Source of the DNA: Chloroflexota bacterium
Lineage (GTDB): Bacteria > Chloroflexota > Anaerolineae > Anaerolineales > DRMV01
Direction of reading: 5' to 3'
Length of the DNA stretch: 64,000 bases
Assembly (NCBI GenBank): GCA_011322445.1
Contig: DRMV01000041.1
Span: 62,001-126,000 of the forward strand
The translations under genes and the position numbers were made by a program. Shown piece after piece: positions 36,300 through 44,684 of the stretch (within the stretch, counting starts at the first letter, position 1; each line of letters starts with the position of its first letter). Under the pieces are notes generated by a model. The model had not been told where the DNA came from, ran no database searches, and worked only from the letters and a program-made list of their open reading frames with translations.

Positions 36300-39200
36300 T
36301 TGGCCGAAAAAAGCGCCAGCAAGGCAACCCGCTTGCAACAGATGCTGATGTTGCTGTTGGAGTATCCCGAGGGTCTCAGCCGCGCCGAGGTCGCCCGGCG
36401 GCTGGGCGTGCACCGTTCCACCGTGGGGCGCTATGTGGAAGACCTCTCGCAACTCGGCATCCCCATTTGGGAAGACGAGCGCCGCATTGGCATCCTGCGC
36501 GACCGCTATCAAGTGCGCATTAGCGTGAACATGCACGAGGCTTTGGCGCTGCACTTGGCCACGCGCCTGCTCACCACCCGCACTGACAAACACTACCCCC
36601 ACGCCGCCAGCGCGCTGCGCAAACTGGGCGAGGCATTGAAGCACCTGGCGCCTCTGATCAGCGAGCACATGATGCGCTCGGCGGCAGTGCTGGAAGGCCC
36701 CCATCGCCGCCACGACAGTGCGTTTTTGGAAGTGCTGGAAGCCCTGACCCGCGCCTGGTCGCGCGGCGAAAAGGTCAAAGTCACCCATGAGATGGAAGAC
36801 GGCCAGACCTTCGCCTACAAGTTTGCCCCCTATTTCATCGAGCCGTATGCCGTAGGCCGCACCATGCACGTCATCGGCTTCCGCGAGCCGCCGGGGGCCA
36901 TCCGCACTTTCAAGATTGAGCGCATTCGCACCGTGCGACCTTTGGGCGAAAAATACACCATCCCGCCGGACTTCGACCCCACCGAGTACCTCAAAGACGC
37001 CTGGGGCATCTGGGTATCGGAGAAAGCGCCGACCGAGATCGTGCTCCGCTTCAGCCCGCGGGTCGCCAAACGGGTGGGCGAGACGCTGTGGCATCACACC
37101 CAGGTGCTGGAACCCCAGCCCGATGGCGCGCTCGTCTGGCGGGCGTGGGTGGCCGACTGGCGTGAAATGCTCCCCTGGATTCGCGGCTGGGGGGCGGATG
37201 TGGAAGCACTGGCGCCCGAGGCGTTAAGGAAAAGGTTGCAGCAGGAGGTAGGCAAGTTGGCGAATTTGTATGGAATCTTAATTGAGCGAACACTTCCTCA
37301 ATTCATTGCACATACAAGAAATGAACAAGGTCAATATCATGATCTGGTGAAGCATTTGCTAAACGTAGCAAAATTAGCGTCCGCGTTTGCTGCAAACCTC
37401 CAAGCGGCAGATGTGGCCTATTACTTGGGTTTGTGGCATGACTTAGGCAAATTTCACCCAGATTTTCAGCGTTATTTATGGGATGCAGATGCTGGGATTA
37501 AGCGTAAAGGGCCTGATCATAAAGCCGCAGGCGCGCGGGTTGCTGTTAAGCATCTCGGGGACTTTTTGGGCATGTTGATACAGGGACACCACGGCGGTTT
37601 GCAGTCTCCCAGTGATTTTAGATCTTGGTATGAGCGAAATAAAGGTGCAGCAGAACAATCTTTAACGGTCGCAAGAACAGTGTTGGACTTTGAACCAACC
37701 AGTCCGATTTCTTTTCCTCAACATGTATTGAGAAATCACCGTAATGGGGAGAAAAATCGTCGGAGTGGGGAGTTCTTTGCCCGCATGTTATTTTCATCTC
37801 TGGTAGATGCTGATTTTTTGGATACAGAAGCGCACTTTAAACCGGCAAAAGCGAGGCAACGGGGTAATTGGGCTGATATTTCAGATCTGTGGGAGCGTTT
37901 TCAGAAAGATCAGCAACGGTTGGTAAAGAAAGCGAATCAGGCATTAAAAATCAACCGGATCCGATCTGAGATTTACGAAGAGGCCAAAAAGGCCGCCGAA
38001 TACCCTCCCGGTTTGTTTCGTTTGACGGTGCCCACTGGCGGGGGAAAAACGCGTTCGGCAATGGGGTTTGCCCTGCGCCATGCTGTTAAACATGGTCAGA
38101 ATCGTATCATTGTCGTTGTACCATATATAACGATTACGCAGCAGACGGCGAATACATATAGGGAAATTTTTGAAGTGGCTGGCGAAGATGGAATTGTTGT
38201 TCTAGAGCATCATAGCAACATATTCAGGAATGGAACAATCCCCGAAACTTGGCGATTGGCATCGGAAAATTGGGATGCTCCCATTATAGTGACGACAACA
38301 GTGCAGTTTTTTGAAAGCCTGTTTGCGAATAGCACAAGCCAGACTCGCAAATTACATCGCATTGCAAATAGCGTGGTGATTTTGGATGAAGCCCAATCCT
38401 TGCCCCCTCACTTATTAGAGCCGATGCTGGATGCTATTCAAGAGTTGTGTACACATTATCACACTACGGTCGTATTGTCGACCGCCACGCAACCCGCTTT
38501 TGAGGTCTTTGCTCCTTTCCGCAGCCTGGTGCAGGAATTGAACGCCCGAGAAATTGTTCCAAACTCTGAACGATATTTTCACGAATTGAAACGTGTTGAA
38601 TTTGAGTGGCATTTGAAACGGCCTTTGTCATGGGAGCAGGTGGCTGACATTATGCGAATGGAACGCCATTCGTTGGCAATCTGCAATACAAAAGATGATG
38701 CACTGGCCTTGTTGGATGCGCTAGACGACCCGAACGCGTTGCACCTTTCCACACGGCTTTGCGGAAAACACCGGGATGCCGTCATCAATGAGATTTTAAA
38801 CCGCTTACGTGAAGGGCAGCCTTGTCGTGTGGTTGCGACTCAAGTGGTTGAATCTGGTGTAGATATAGATTTTCCGTTAGTATTGCGCGCTTTAGGCCCT
38901 CTGGATGGCATTATTCAGGCTGCTGGGCGCGCAAATCGCGAAGGGAAGCGGCACAGAGGACGAGTCGTTGTCTTCGAGCCAGAGCAAGGCCATTTGCCAC
39001 GGGGTGTTTACAGGCAAGCGGTTGAGATCACACGCATGTTGTTGAAGGAATTGCCGGATATTTACAGTCCAGAGGCTATCCATGCATACTTTTCATCTTT
39101 GTATAAACTCGCTCAACAAGATCATAATGCTTTGGGGAAAACCATTCAGCAATACCGTGAGAATTGGGATTTCCCCGAGGTTGCCCGCCGTTTTCGGCTG

Positions 39201-39518
39201 ATACCAGACGATACGGTAAATGTGGTGATCACCTCATATGGGAGTGAGAAAGAACAGGCAGAAGTCCGCTCTATTTTGAGCGCTTTATATGCGGGCGCGC
39301 CACTTACACGCGAGAGAATGCGCGCTTTGCAGCCTTATTTGGTCACTTTGCCACGCTATCGGGCAGCAACATGTTTGCACGCCGGGCTCTTGATGCCTCA
39401 AACATCAGAAGGATTTGGAGGGCAAATGTGGGAATGGAAGGGAAATTATGATGAGCGTCGAGGCATTGTATTAAGTGACTGTGAACCTGGCGAAGGAAAA
39501 GCGGTGATCTTCTCTTGA
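36300..39518 (+). CDS. cas3: WYL-domain regulator fused to Cas3 nuclease-helicase (type I-C)
   Basis: 1072 aa, TTG start at 36300 supported by AAAGGAGGG just upstream. Residues about 8-62 are a winged HTH (LSRAEVARRLGVHRSTVGRYV), about 140-220 a WYL domain, about 230-325 the WCX-type tail ending LQQEVGKLANLYG, where free-standing WYL regulators normally stop. Cas3 begins at once (PQFIAHTRNEQGQYHDLVKHL): HD nuclease with H380-D381 in LWHDLGKFHPDFQ, HH in QGHHGG, Walker A VPTGGGKTRSA (about 575-585), DEAQ box (about 696), STAT motif, and QVVESGVDIDF with QAAGRANREGK. Base composition changes from GC-rich to AT-richer at about 37225 (residue 309), near the seam. It probably both cuts foreign DNA and senses a ligand or controls cas expression. 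Confidence 0.93.
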   Translation: MAEKSASKATRLQQMLMLLLEYPEGLSRAEVARRLGVHRSTVGRYVEDLSQLGIPIWEDERRIGILRDRYQVRISVNMHEALALHLATRLLTTRTDKHYPHAASALRKLGEALKHLAPLISEHMMRSAAVLEGPHRRHDSAFLEVLEALTRAWSRGEKVKVTHEMEDGQTFAYKFAPYFIEPYAVGRTMHVIGFREPPGAIRTFKIERIRTVRPLGEKYTIPPDFDPTEYLKDAWGIWVSEKAPTEIVLRFSPRVAKRVGETLWHHTQVLEPQPDGALVWRAWVADWREMLPWIRGWGADVEALAPEALRKRLQQEVGKLANLYGILIERTLPQFIAHTRNEQGQYHDLVKHLLNVAKLASAFAANLQAADVAYYLGLWHDLGKFHPDFQRYLWDADAGIKRKGPDHKAAGARVAVKHLGDFLGMLIQGHHGGLQSPSDFRSWYERNKGAAEQSLTVARTVLDFEPTSPISFPQHVLRNHRNGEKNRRSGEFFARMLFSSLVDADFLDTEAHFKPAKARQRGNWADISDLWERFQKDQQRLVKKANQALKINRIRSEIYEEAKKAAEYPPGLFRLTVPTGGGKTRSAMGFALRHAVKHGQNRIIVVVPYITITQQTANTYREIFEVAGEDGIVVLEHHSNIFRNGTIPETWRLASENWDAPIIVTTTVQFFESLFANSTSQTRKLHRIANSVVILDEAQSLPPHLLEPMLDAIQELCTHYHTTVVLSTATQPAFEVFAPFRSLVQELNAREIVPNSERYFHELKRVEFEWHLKRPLSWEQVADIMRMERHSLAICNTKDDALALLDALDDPNALHLSTRLCGKHRDAVINEILNRLREGQPCRVVATQVVESGVDIDFPLVLRALGPLDGIIQAAGRANREGKRHRGRVVVFEPEQGHLPRGVYRQAVEITRMLLKELPDIYSPEAIHAYFSSLYKLAQQDHNALGKTIQQYRENWDFPEVARRFRLIPDDTVNVVITSYGSEKEQAEVRSILSALYAGAPLTRERMRALQPYLVTLPRYRAATCLHAGLLMPQTSEGFGGQMWEWKGNYDERRGIVLSDCEPGEGKAVIFS

Positions 39519-39543
39519 CGTTTTCCTCGCTGCGTGCTATGAT
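39515..39543 (+). promoter_or_regulatory. Strong promoter overlapping the cas3 stop
   Basis: -35 TTGACG (39515-39520), 17 bases, extended -10 TGCTATGAT with hexamer TATGAT at 39538-39543. This is the best consensus match in the cas operon. The predicted start is G39550, the first base of the repeat-like element. It allows the cascade genes to be transcribed independently of cas3. Confidence 0.75.
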
Positions 39544-39549
39544 ACTTTT

Positions 39550-39593
39550 GTCTTTCCATTACCAACCAATCACATGGAAAGTGGATTGAAATC
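39550..39593 (+). promoter_or_regulatory. Diverged CRISPR-repeat-like stem-loop in the cas5c leader
   Basis: Layout 5'-GT, arm CTTTCCAT (39552-39559), 14-base loop, arm ATGGAAAG (39574-39581), then TGGATTGAAA (39582-39591) and TC. The array repeat is GT, CGCTCCCC, 5-base loop, GGGGAGCG, TGGATTGAAAC. Four of eight stem positions differ but all are compensated on the other arm, while the 3' handle is kept for 10 of 11 bases. Cas5c is the repeat-cutting enzyme in type I-C and leaves an 11-base handle, so this RNA could be recognised by it. What follows (from 39593) is a pseudo-spacer running into the cas5c ribosome-binding site. Confidence 0.6.
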
Positions 39594-39634
39594 ATGTTAT
39601 CGGCTGGTACATCTCAAGAAAGGAGGGCGGCTCT

Positions 39635-40288
39635 ATGTCCCAAAGTGATGATTTTCCCTTATTGAGCGTGCGGGTGTGGGGTCACTATGCCTGCTTTACC
39701 CGCCCCGAAATGAAGGCAGAGCGTGTTACTTATCCGGTGCCCCCCCCATCTGCGGCCCGCGGAATTTTGGAGGCTATTTTCTGGAAACCGGAATTCGTGT
39801 GGCGGGTGAGAGAAATTTGGGTGCTCAAACCAATTCGGTATTTCTCGATTCTGCGCAATGAAGTGAACGAACCTGCTAGTCATCGCGCTGCAAGGTCTTG
39901 GGTGGGGAGCCATAAAGGGTACGTTGCCCAATTTCATCGTGCTCAACGCCACACACTGGCATTGCGAGACGTAGAATACATTATTCGAGCCCGCATTGAT
40001 GTGAAGCCTTATGTTGACGCGAACCCGGCCAAATATGTTGCTCAATTTAAACGCCGGTTACGCCGTGGGGCGTGTTTCCATCGCCCTTATTTGGGCACGC
40101 GCGAGTTCGCAGCATATTTCTCTGAACCCATGGGGGATGAGCAGCCCATTGATCTTAGCATGGAGATCGGGCGCATGCTCTACGATTTGGACTACAAAGA
40201 TGACGGGCGCGGTACCCCTCGTTTTTTCTCTGCTCGTTTGGAAAGGGGGATACTGCGCGTCCCTGTGTTGTCTTCGGAGGGAGTTTAG
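39635..40288 (+). CDS. cas5c: Cas5c (Cas5d), type I-C crRNA endonuclease and Cascade subunit
   Basis: 217 aa, start chosen by AAAGGAGGG 7 bases upstream. N-terminal RAMP ferredoxin-like fold with LLSVRVWGHYACFTRPEMKAERVTYPVPPPSAARGILEAIFWKPEFVW, the conserved opening of Cas5d, and a second part with TREFAAYF and DLDYKDDGRGTPRFFSARLERG. In type I-C no Cas6 is present and Cas5 cuts the repeats, leaving an 11-base 5' handle; this locus likewise lacks cas6. The stop directly abuts the cas8c ATG. AT-richer than cas4-cas1-cas2. Confidence 0.95.
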   Translation: MSQSDDFPLLSVRVWGHYACFTRPEMKAERVTYPVPPPSAARGILEAIFWKPEFVWRVREIWVLKPIRYFSILRNEVNEPASHRAARSWVGSHKGYVAQFHRAQRHTLALRDVEYIIRARIDVKPYVDANPAKYVAQFKRRLRRGACFHRPYLGTREFAAYFSEPMGDEQPIDLSMEIGRMLYDLDYKDDGRGTPRFFSARLERGILRVPVLSSEGV

Positions 40289-41965
40289 ATGTTATTGCAA
40301 CAGCTCATTGAACTGGCGTCTCGATTGGAACAACAAGGCAATTTGGCCCCGCCCGTGCATCGCAATAAGGGGGTGCGCTATATGTTGAGCCTGGATAGCC
40401 AGGGCCGGTTGCGAAATCCTCACCCCATAGATTTAACTAAGGAAGACGGGACGTTGCCTCGTTGGATTTTGCCGGATACAGTGAAGGCCTCGGGCATTAA
40501 GCCTATCTTGTTGGCCGACAACGCAGAATATACCTTAGGTATCGGACGGTCTGAATCCAAACCGGAGCGAGTACGCAAGTGCCACGCCGCTTATCTGAGC
40601 CTGATTAGAGATTGTGCTGACCATACGCAAGAGCCGGCGGTCATGGCGGTGCTTCAATTTCTTGAAAATGACCCTCTGCAGCATCTTGTTTTACCTGATA
40701 ATTTCGATGCCGGCGGCATCATTGTGTTTGAAGTCGATGGAAAACTGGTGCATGAGATCACTGCTGTGCGCGATTTTTGGATTGAGCACAATATGCCTAG
40801 GGGCAACGTTATGGAGTGCATTGCGTGTGGAGAGCGTAAGCCTGTTTTGCCTAGACTCAAGGGAAAAATCAAAGGGATCCCTGGAGGGCAAAGTTCAGGT
40901 ACATCGCTTATTTCTGCCAACAAAACCGCATTCGAGTCTTATGGGCTTAAGAATTCCTTGATTGCTCCCATTTGCTTTGAGTGCAGTGAGCGCTTCACGA
41001 AAGCGTTGAATTTCTTGCTGGCAAATGATAAACATCATTTGGTCTTTGGACAGAAGTTGGTATTTGTGTTTTGGACGAGAGACCCCGTAGAGTGGAACCC
41101 TCTTTCCTTTTTGCAACGTCCCGATCCTCAAGATGTACAAAATCTACTGGACGCATCACAACGTCCCAGCAAATGGAATCCCAATTTGGATACTACGTCG
41201 TTTTACGCTGCTTCTCTCTCGGCTAGCGGAGGGCGCGCCGTCATTCGCGATTGGATTGATACGACGGTTGGCGAGGTGAAAGAACATTTGCGCCAATGGT
41301 TTGCTGCTCAAGCCATGGTAAATGCACACGGCGATTTATCTCAGCCTTTAAGCATTTATGCTTTGGCTGGAGCCACGGCTATGGATTTAGGCAAGGTAAC
41401 CACTTCGACTTACCAGACGTTGTTGCGGGCCAGTTTAATGGGGTCTCCATTACCCTGGAATCTATTGCAACAGGCTGTTAGGCGGAATGTGAGTGAACGG
41501 CGTGTAACGCATGCTCGCGCCGCTTTAATTAAACTCGTTTTTGTCACCCGTAACCTAATCAAGGAGGATGATATGTCGCAATTGGAAACTCCCCCTCCCG
41601 AGTTTTCTCTGGCTTATCATTGTGGCCGTTTGCTTGCAGTGTTGGAGAATATTCAATACGAAGCACTGGGTAAAACAAACACCACTATCGTCGATCGTGC
41701 TTATGGTGGCGCTTCTACATCCCCCGCGTATGTATTTGGGCGCTTACTCACCCGAGCCCAAAGCCATCTTTCCAAACTCCGTCGCCAGAAAAAATCGGCG
41801 TATGTTTTTGCGCAAAACGAACTGAGTGATGTGTTATCACACATCACTGTATTCCCGACCACACTGACCATGCAGGAGCAGGGCTTCTTCGCTCTTGGTT
41901 ACTACCACCAGCGCGCCCGCAAATGGCAACGTATTAGCGAACGTTCGACTGCCAATGAACAATGA
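40289..41965 (+). CDS. cas8c: Cas8c (Csd1), type I-C large subunit
   Basis: 558 aa, usual size for Csd1. N-terminal LLQQLIELASRLEQQGNLAPPVHRNKGVRYMLSLDSQGRL, PRWILPDTVKASGIKPILLADNAEYTLGI, and a zinc-type region with CIACGERKP followed by CFECSERF. GTSLISANKTAFESYGLKN is a strongly conserved Csd1 segment. The protein recognises the PAM and helps hold the target in Cascade. The C-terminal about 130 residues (from M429) are also made separately as Cas11c (next entry). Starts immediately after the cas5c stop. Confidence 0.95.
   Translation: MLLQQLIELASRLEQQGNLAPPVHRNKGVRYMLSLDSQGRLRNPHPIDLTKEDGTLPRWILPDTVKASGIKPILLADNAEYTLGIGRSESKPERVRKCHAAYLSLIRDCADHTQEPAVMAVLQFLENDPLQHLVLPDNFDAGGIIVFEVDGKLVHEITAVRDFWIEHNMPRGNVMECIACGERKPVLPRLKGKIKGIPGGQSSGTSLISANKTAFESYGLKNSLIAPICFECSERFTKALNFLLANDKHHLVFGQKLVFVFWTRDPVEWNPLSFLQRPDPQDVQNLLDASQRPSKWNPNLDTTSFYAASLSASGGRAVIRDWIDTTVGEVKEHLRQWFAAQAMVNAHGDLSQPLSIYALAGATAMDLGKVTTSTYQTLLRASLMGSPLPWNLLQQAVRRNVSERRVTHARAALIKLVFVTRNLIKEDDMSQLETPPPEFSLAYHCGRLLAVLENIQYEALGKTNTTIVDRAYGGASTSPAYVFGRLLTRAQSHLSKLRRQKKSAYVFAQNELSDVLSHITVFPTTLTMQEQGFFALGYYHQRARKWQRISERSTANEQ
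41573..41965 (+). CDS. cas11c: Cas11c small subunit from an internal start in cas8c
   Basis: 130 aa, same frame as cas8c (M429). A consensus ribosome-binding site AAGGAGG sits at 41561-41567, 5 bases before the ATG at 41573, inside the cas8c reading frame, a place where no such site is otherwise expected. The product (MSQLETPPPEFSLAYHCGRL...) is mostly alpha-helical and of Cas11 size. Internal translation of Cas11 from cas8 is established for several type I systems including I-C; this is the same arrangement, seen directly. Confidence 0.88.
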   Translation: MSQLETPPPEFSLAYHCGRLLAVLENIQYEALGKTNTTIVDRAYGGASTSPAYVFGRLLTRAQSHLSKLRRQKKSAYVFAQNELSDVLSHITVFPTTLTMQEQGFFALGYYHQRARKWQRISERSTANEQ

Positions 41966-42011
41966 GATTTGAGTCTTTTGTCCAATTTCACGCTATCTGA
42001 GGAGGTTTCTC

Positions 42012-42920
42012 ATGTCAACAAAATCTTATCTCGATGTCAACCGTCGCCATGACTTTGTGCTGTTCTTTGATGTACAAGATGGCAACCCAAACGGCGATCC
42101 TGATGCGGATAATATGCCTCGCGTCGATCCGGAGACGATGCAAGGGCTTGTAACCGATGTTTCCATAAAGCGCCGTGTTAGAGACTGGGTTGACGCCATA
42201 CGCGGTTCAGAGGAAAAATACAAAATCTATGTACAAAGTGGCGAAGCATTGATCACTAAACACAAGCGAGCATATACGGCGCTGGGGCTTGAATCTACTG
42301 GTTCAAAGCAAGCCCGGGAAGACGTTGAAAAAGCCCGCCGGTGGATGTGTGAAAACTTCTATGACATTCGTGCTTTTGGCGCGGTAATGACGGTCGGCGT
42401 AAATTGCGGACAAGTGCGCGGCCCGATTCAACTAACGTTTGCCCGTTCCATTCATCCTATTGCCCCGCTGGATATTTCCATTACACGCGTCGCAGTTACG
42501 AAGGAAGAGGACTTGGTGGCAGTGACGGAAGATGGCAAAACAAAAGGCAAGGTAAGCGAAATGGGACGAAAGCCTATCTTGCCGTACGGGTTGTACCGTG
42601 CACATGGTTTTTTCAATCCCTACTTTGCCAGGCAGACAGGTTTTACATCAGAAGACTTGGAACTGTTTTGGAACGCTTTGCAAAACATGTGGGATTTCGA
42701 CCGCTCTTCCTCTCGCGGTTTGATGGCTTTCCGCGGCCTTTATATTTTCTCCCATGAGAAAATGCTGGGGAATGCGCCCGCTCATAAATTATTCGATTTG
42801 GTTCACGTCTCGCTTGTTGAAGATAAAGACGTTGCCGTGCCGCGCAAATTCTCGGACTATATCATCACCGTTGACCATCCCAATCTTCCCCCCGGCGTTG
42901 AACTGACCGAGATACTCTGA
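42012..42920 (+). CDS. cas7c: Cas7c (Csd2), type I-C backbone subunit
   Basis: 302 aa, GAGGAGG upstream of the ATG. HDFVLFFDVQDGNPNGDPDADNMPRVDPETMQGLVTDVSIKRRVRDWV is the Csd2 signature, RAFGAVMTVGVNCGQVRGPIQLTFARSIHPI follows, and DRSSSRGLMAFRGLYIFSHE lies near the end. Multiple copies line the crRNA spacer in Cascade. Last gene of the AT-richer effector block; a strong hairpin follows its stop. Confidence 0.95.
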   Translation: MSTKSYLDVNRRHDFVLFFDVQDGNPNGDPDADNMPRVDPETMQGLVTDVSIKRRVRDWVDAIRGSEEKYKIYVQSGEALITKHKRAYTALGLESTGSKQAREDVEKARRWMCENFYDIRAFGAVMTVGVNCGQVRGPIQLTFARSIHPIAPLDISITRVAVTKEEDLVAVTEDGKTKGKVSEMGRKPILPYGLYRAHGFFNPYFARQTGFTSEDLELFWNALQNMWDFDRSSSRGLMAFRGLYIFSHEKMLGNAPAHKLFDLVHVSLVEDKDVAVPRKFSDYIITVDHPNLPPGVELTEIL

Positions 42921-42929
42921 CCTTTTCTG

Positions 42930-42960
42930 GGGGATGCCGGAGTTCCTGGCCGGCGTCCCC
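42930..42960 (+). terminator. Hairpin between cas7c and cas4
   Basis: GGGGATGCCGG pairs with CCGGCGTCCCC (11 bp, one T-G wobble) around a 9-base loop, 10 bases after the cas7c stop. There is no T-run, so it may be an attenuator or RNA-processing/stability element rather than a full terminator. It separates effector from adaptation genes. Confidence 0.5.
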
Positions 42961-42973
42961 TCGCCGCCTACCC

Positions 42974-43642
42974 ATGAGCACATACCCGCCCGACGAATGG
43001 CTTCCCCTCTCCGGCATCCAGCACTTCGTCTTTTGCCGACGGCAGTGGGCGCTGATCCACATTGAAGGCCAGTGGGCCGAAAACGCGCTCACCGCCGAAG
43101 GCCGCCTGTTGCACCGCCGGGCCGATGAGCCGTTCATCACCGAAAAGCGCGGCGATGTGCTCATCGCCCGCGCGGTGCCGGTGGCTTCCCCCACCCTGGG
43201 CCTCAGCGGCATCTGCGATGTGGTGGAATTTGTGCGCGCCGCGGAGGGTGTCCAGCTTCCCGGGCAGGAAGGCCGCTGGCAGCCCGTGCCCGTGGAATAC
43301 AAACGCGGGCGCAAGAAACACGGCCCCGAAGACGAAGCCCAACTCTGCGCCCAGGCCATGTGCCTGGAAGAAATGCTGCTGACGGAGATCCCCCAAGGCT
43401 ACATTTTCTACGCCCAAACCCGCCGTCGTGAGCCAGTGGCCTTTACCCCTGAACTGCGCGACCTGGTGCGCAAAGCGGCGCAGGAAATGCACCAATACTT
43501 TCGTCGTGGCTACACCCCGCGCGTCAAACCTTCCAAAGCCTGCCGCTCGTGTTCCCTGGCCGACATCTGCCTGCCCAGCCTGCAAAACCGCCGCCTCACC
43601 GCCTCGGCCTACATCCAAAAATACCTGGACGACCTGGCATGA
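42974..43642 (+). CDS. cas4: Cas4 (type I-C adaptation exonuclease)
   Basis: 222 aa. Iron-sulfur cysteines: C21 in FVFCRRQWALIH and the trio in CRSCSLADIC near the end; RecB-like nuclease residues in GLSGICDVVEF and VPVEYKRGR, plus a QLCAQAMCLEEML helix. Cas4 trims prespacers and selects the PAM with Cas1-Cas2. No ribosome-binding site precedes the ATG; the CCCC-rich leader follows the hairpin, so expression may be low. Clearly GC-richer than cas3-cas7c. Stop overlaps cas1 by ATGA. Confidence 0.93.
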   Translation: MSTYPPDEWLPLSGIQHFVFCRRQWALIHIEGQWAENALTAEGRLLHRRADEPFITEKRGDVLIARAVPVASPTLGLSGICDVVEFVRAAEGVQLPGQEGRWQPVPVEYKRGRKKHGPEDEAQLCAQAMCLEEMLLTEIPQGYIFYAQTRRREPVAFTPELRDLVRKAAQEMHQYFRRGYTPRVKPSKACRSCSLADICLPSLQNRRLTASAYIQKYLDDLA

Positions 43643-44670
43643 AGAAACTCGGCAACGTGCTCTATGTCACCACCCCCGAAGCCTACCTCTCGCTGGAAGG
43701 CGAAACCGTGGTGGTCAAAAAAGAAGAGGGCAAGGCACTCAAACTGCCGCTGCATAACCTGGAAGCCATCGTGTGCTTCAACTACCCCGGCATCAGCCCG
43801 GCCCTGATGGGCGCCTGCGCCGCGCGCGGCATCGGCCTGACCTTCCTGCGCCCCAGCGGGCGCTTTCTGGCGCGGGTGGTGGGGCCGGTCAAGGGCAACC
43901 TGCTTCTGCGCAAGAAGCAATACCAGGTCGCCGCAGACGAGGCCGCGCGCCTGCCCATTGCAGTTTCCTGCGTGCTGGCGAAAATCGCCAACAGCCGCGT
44001 GGTCATCGAGCGGGCGCTACGCGACCATGCCATGCTGGTAGACACTCAGGCCTTGCTGGAGGCTTCCACCTTCCTGAAAGCCACCTTGCCTGCCGTACGC
44101 GATGCCGACAGCCTGGAAACCCTGCGCGGCCTGGAGGGCAGCGCCGCCAAGCAATACTTCCGCGTCTTCGGCAAACTGGTGCTCAAGCAAAAGGAAGACT
44201 TTCCCTTCAAGGAACGCAACCGCAGGCCGCCGCGCGACAACCTCAACGCGCTGCTTTCCTTCCTGTACTCCCTTTTGACCTACGAGGTCGCCTCCGCGCT
44301 GGAAGGTGTGGGGCTGGACCCCCAGGTGGGATTCCTGCACGCCGATCGTCCCGGACGCCCCTCGTTAGCGCTGGATTTGATGGAAGAACTGCGCCCCATG
44401 CTGGCCGACCGCCTGGCGCTCACCCTGATCAACCGCAGGCAAATCAAGGGCAGTGGTTTCACCCGCAAGGAAAGCGGCGGCGTGCTGATGGACGACGACA
44501 CCCGCAAGAAAGTGATTACCGCTTGGCAGGAACGCAAGCGGGAGCCAATCATGCACCCTTTCCTGAAAGAGCGTATCCCCATTGGGTTGATTCCCCATGT
44601 GCAGGCGCAACTGCTTGCCCGCCACCTGCGGGGCGATTTGGACGCGTATCCGCCTTTCTTTTGGAGTTGA
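43639..44670 (+). CDS. cas1: Cas1 integrase
   Basis: 343 aa, usual size. N-terminal beta domain (GNVLYVTTPEAYLSLEGETVVVKKEEGKALKLPLHNLEAIVCF) and helical catalytic domain with LRGLEGSAAKQYF (metal Glu), VGFLHADRPGRPSLALDLMEELRPMLADR (metal His and acidic residues) and INRRQIKGSGFTRKESGGVLM. Forms the spacer-integration complex with Cas2. Coupled to cas4 by ATGA. Confidence 0.96.
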   Translation: MKKLGNVLYVTTPEAYLSLEGETVVVKKEEGKALKLPLHNLEAIVCFNYPGISPALMGACAARGIGLTFLRPSGRFLARVVGPVKGNLLLRKKQYQVAADEAARLPIAVSCVLAKIANSRVVIERALRDHAMLVDTQALLEASTFLKATLPAVRDADSLETLRGLEGSAAKQYFRVFGKLVLKQKEDFPFKERNRRPPRDNLNALLSFLYSLLTYEVASALEGVGLDPQVGFLHADRPGRPSLALDLMEELRPMLADRLALTLINRRQIKGSGFTRKESGGVLMDDDTRKKVITAWQERKREPIMHPFLKERIPIGLIPHVQAQLLARHLRGDLDAYPPFFWS

Positions 44671-44684
44671 ACGAGGAGCCTGAA

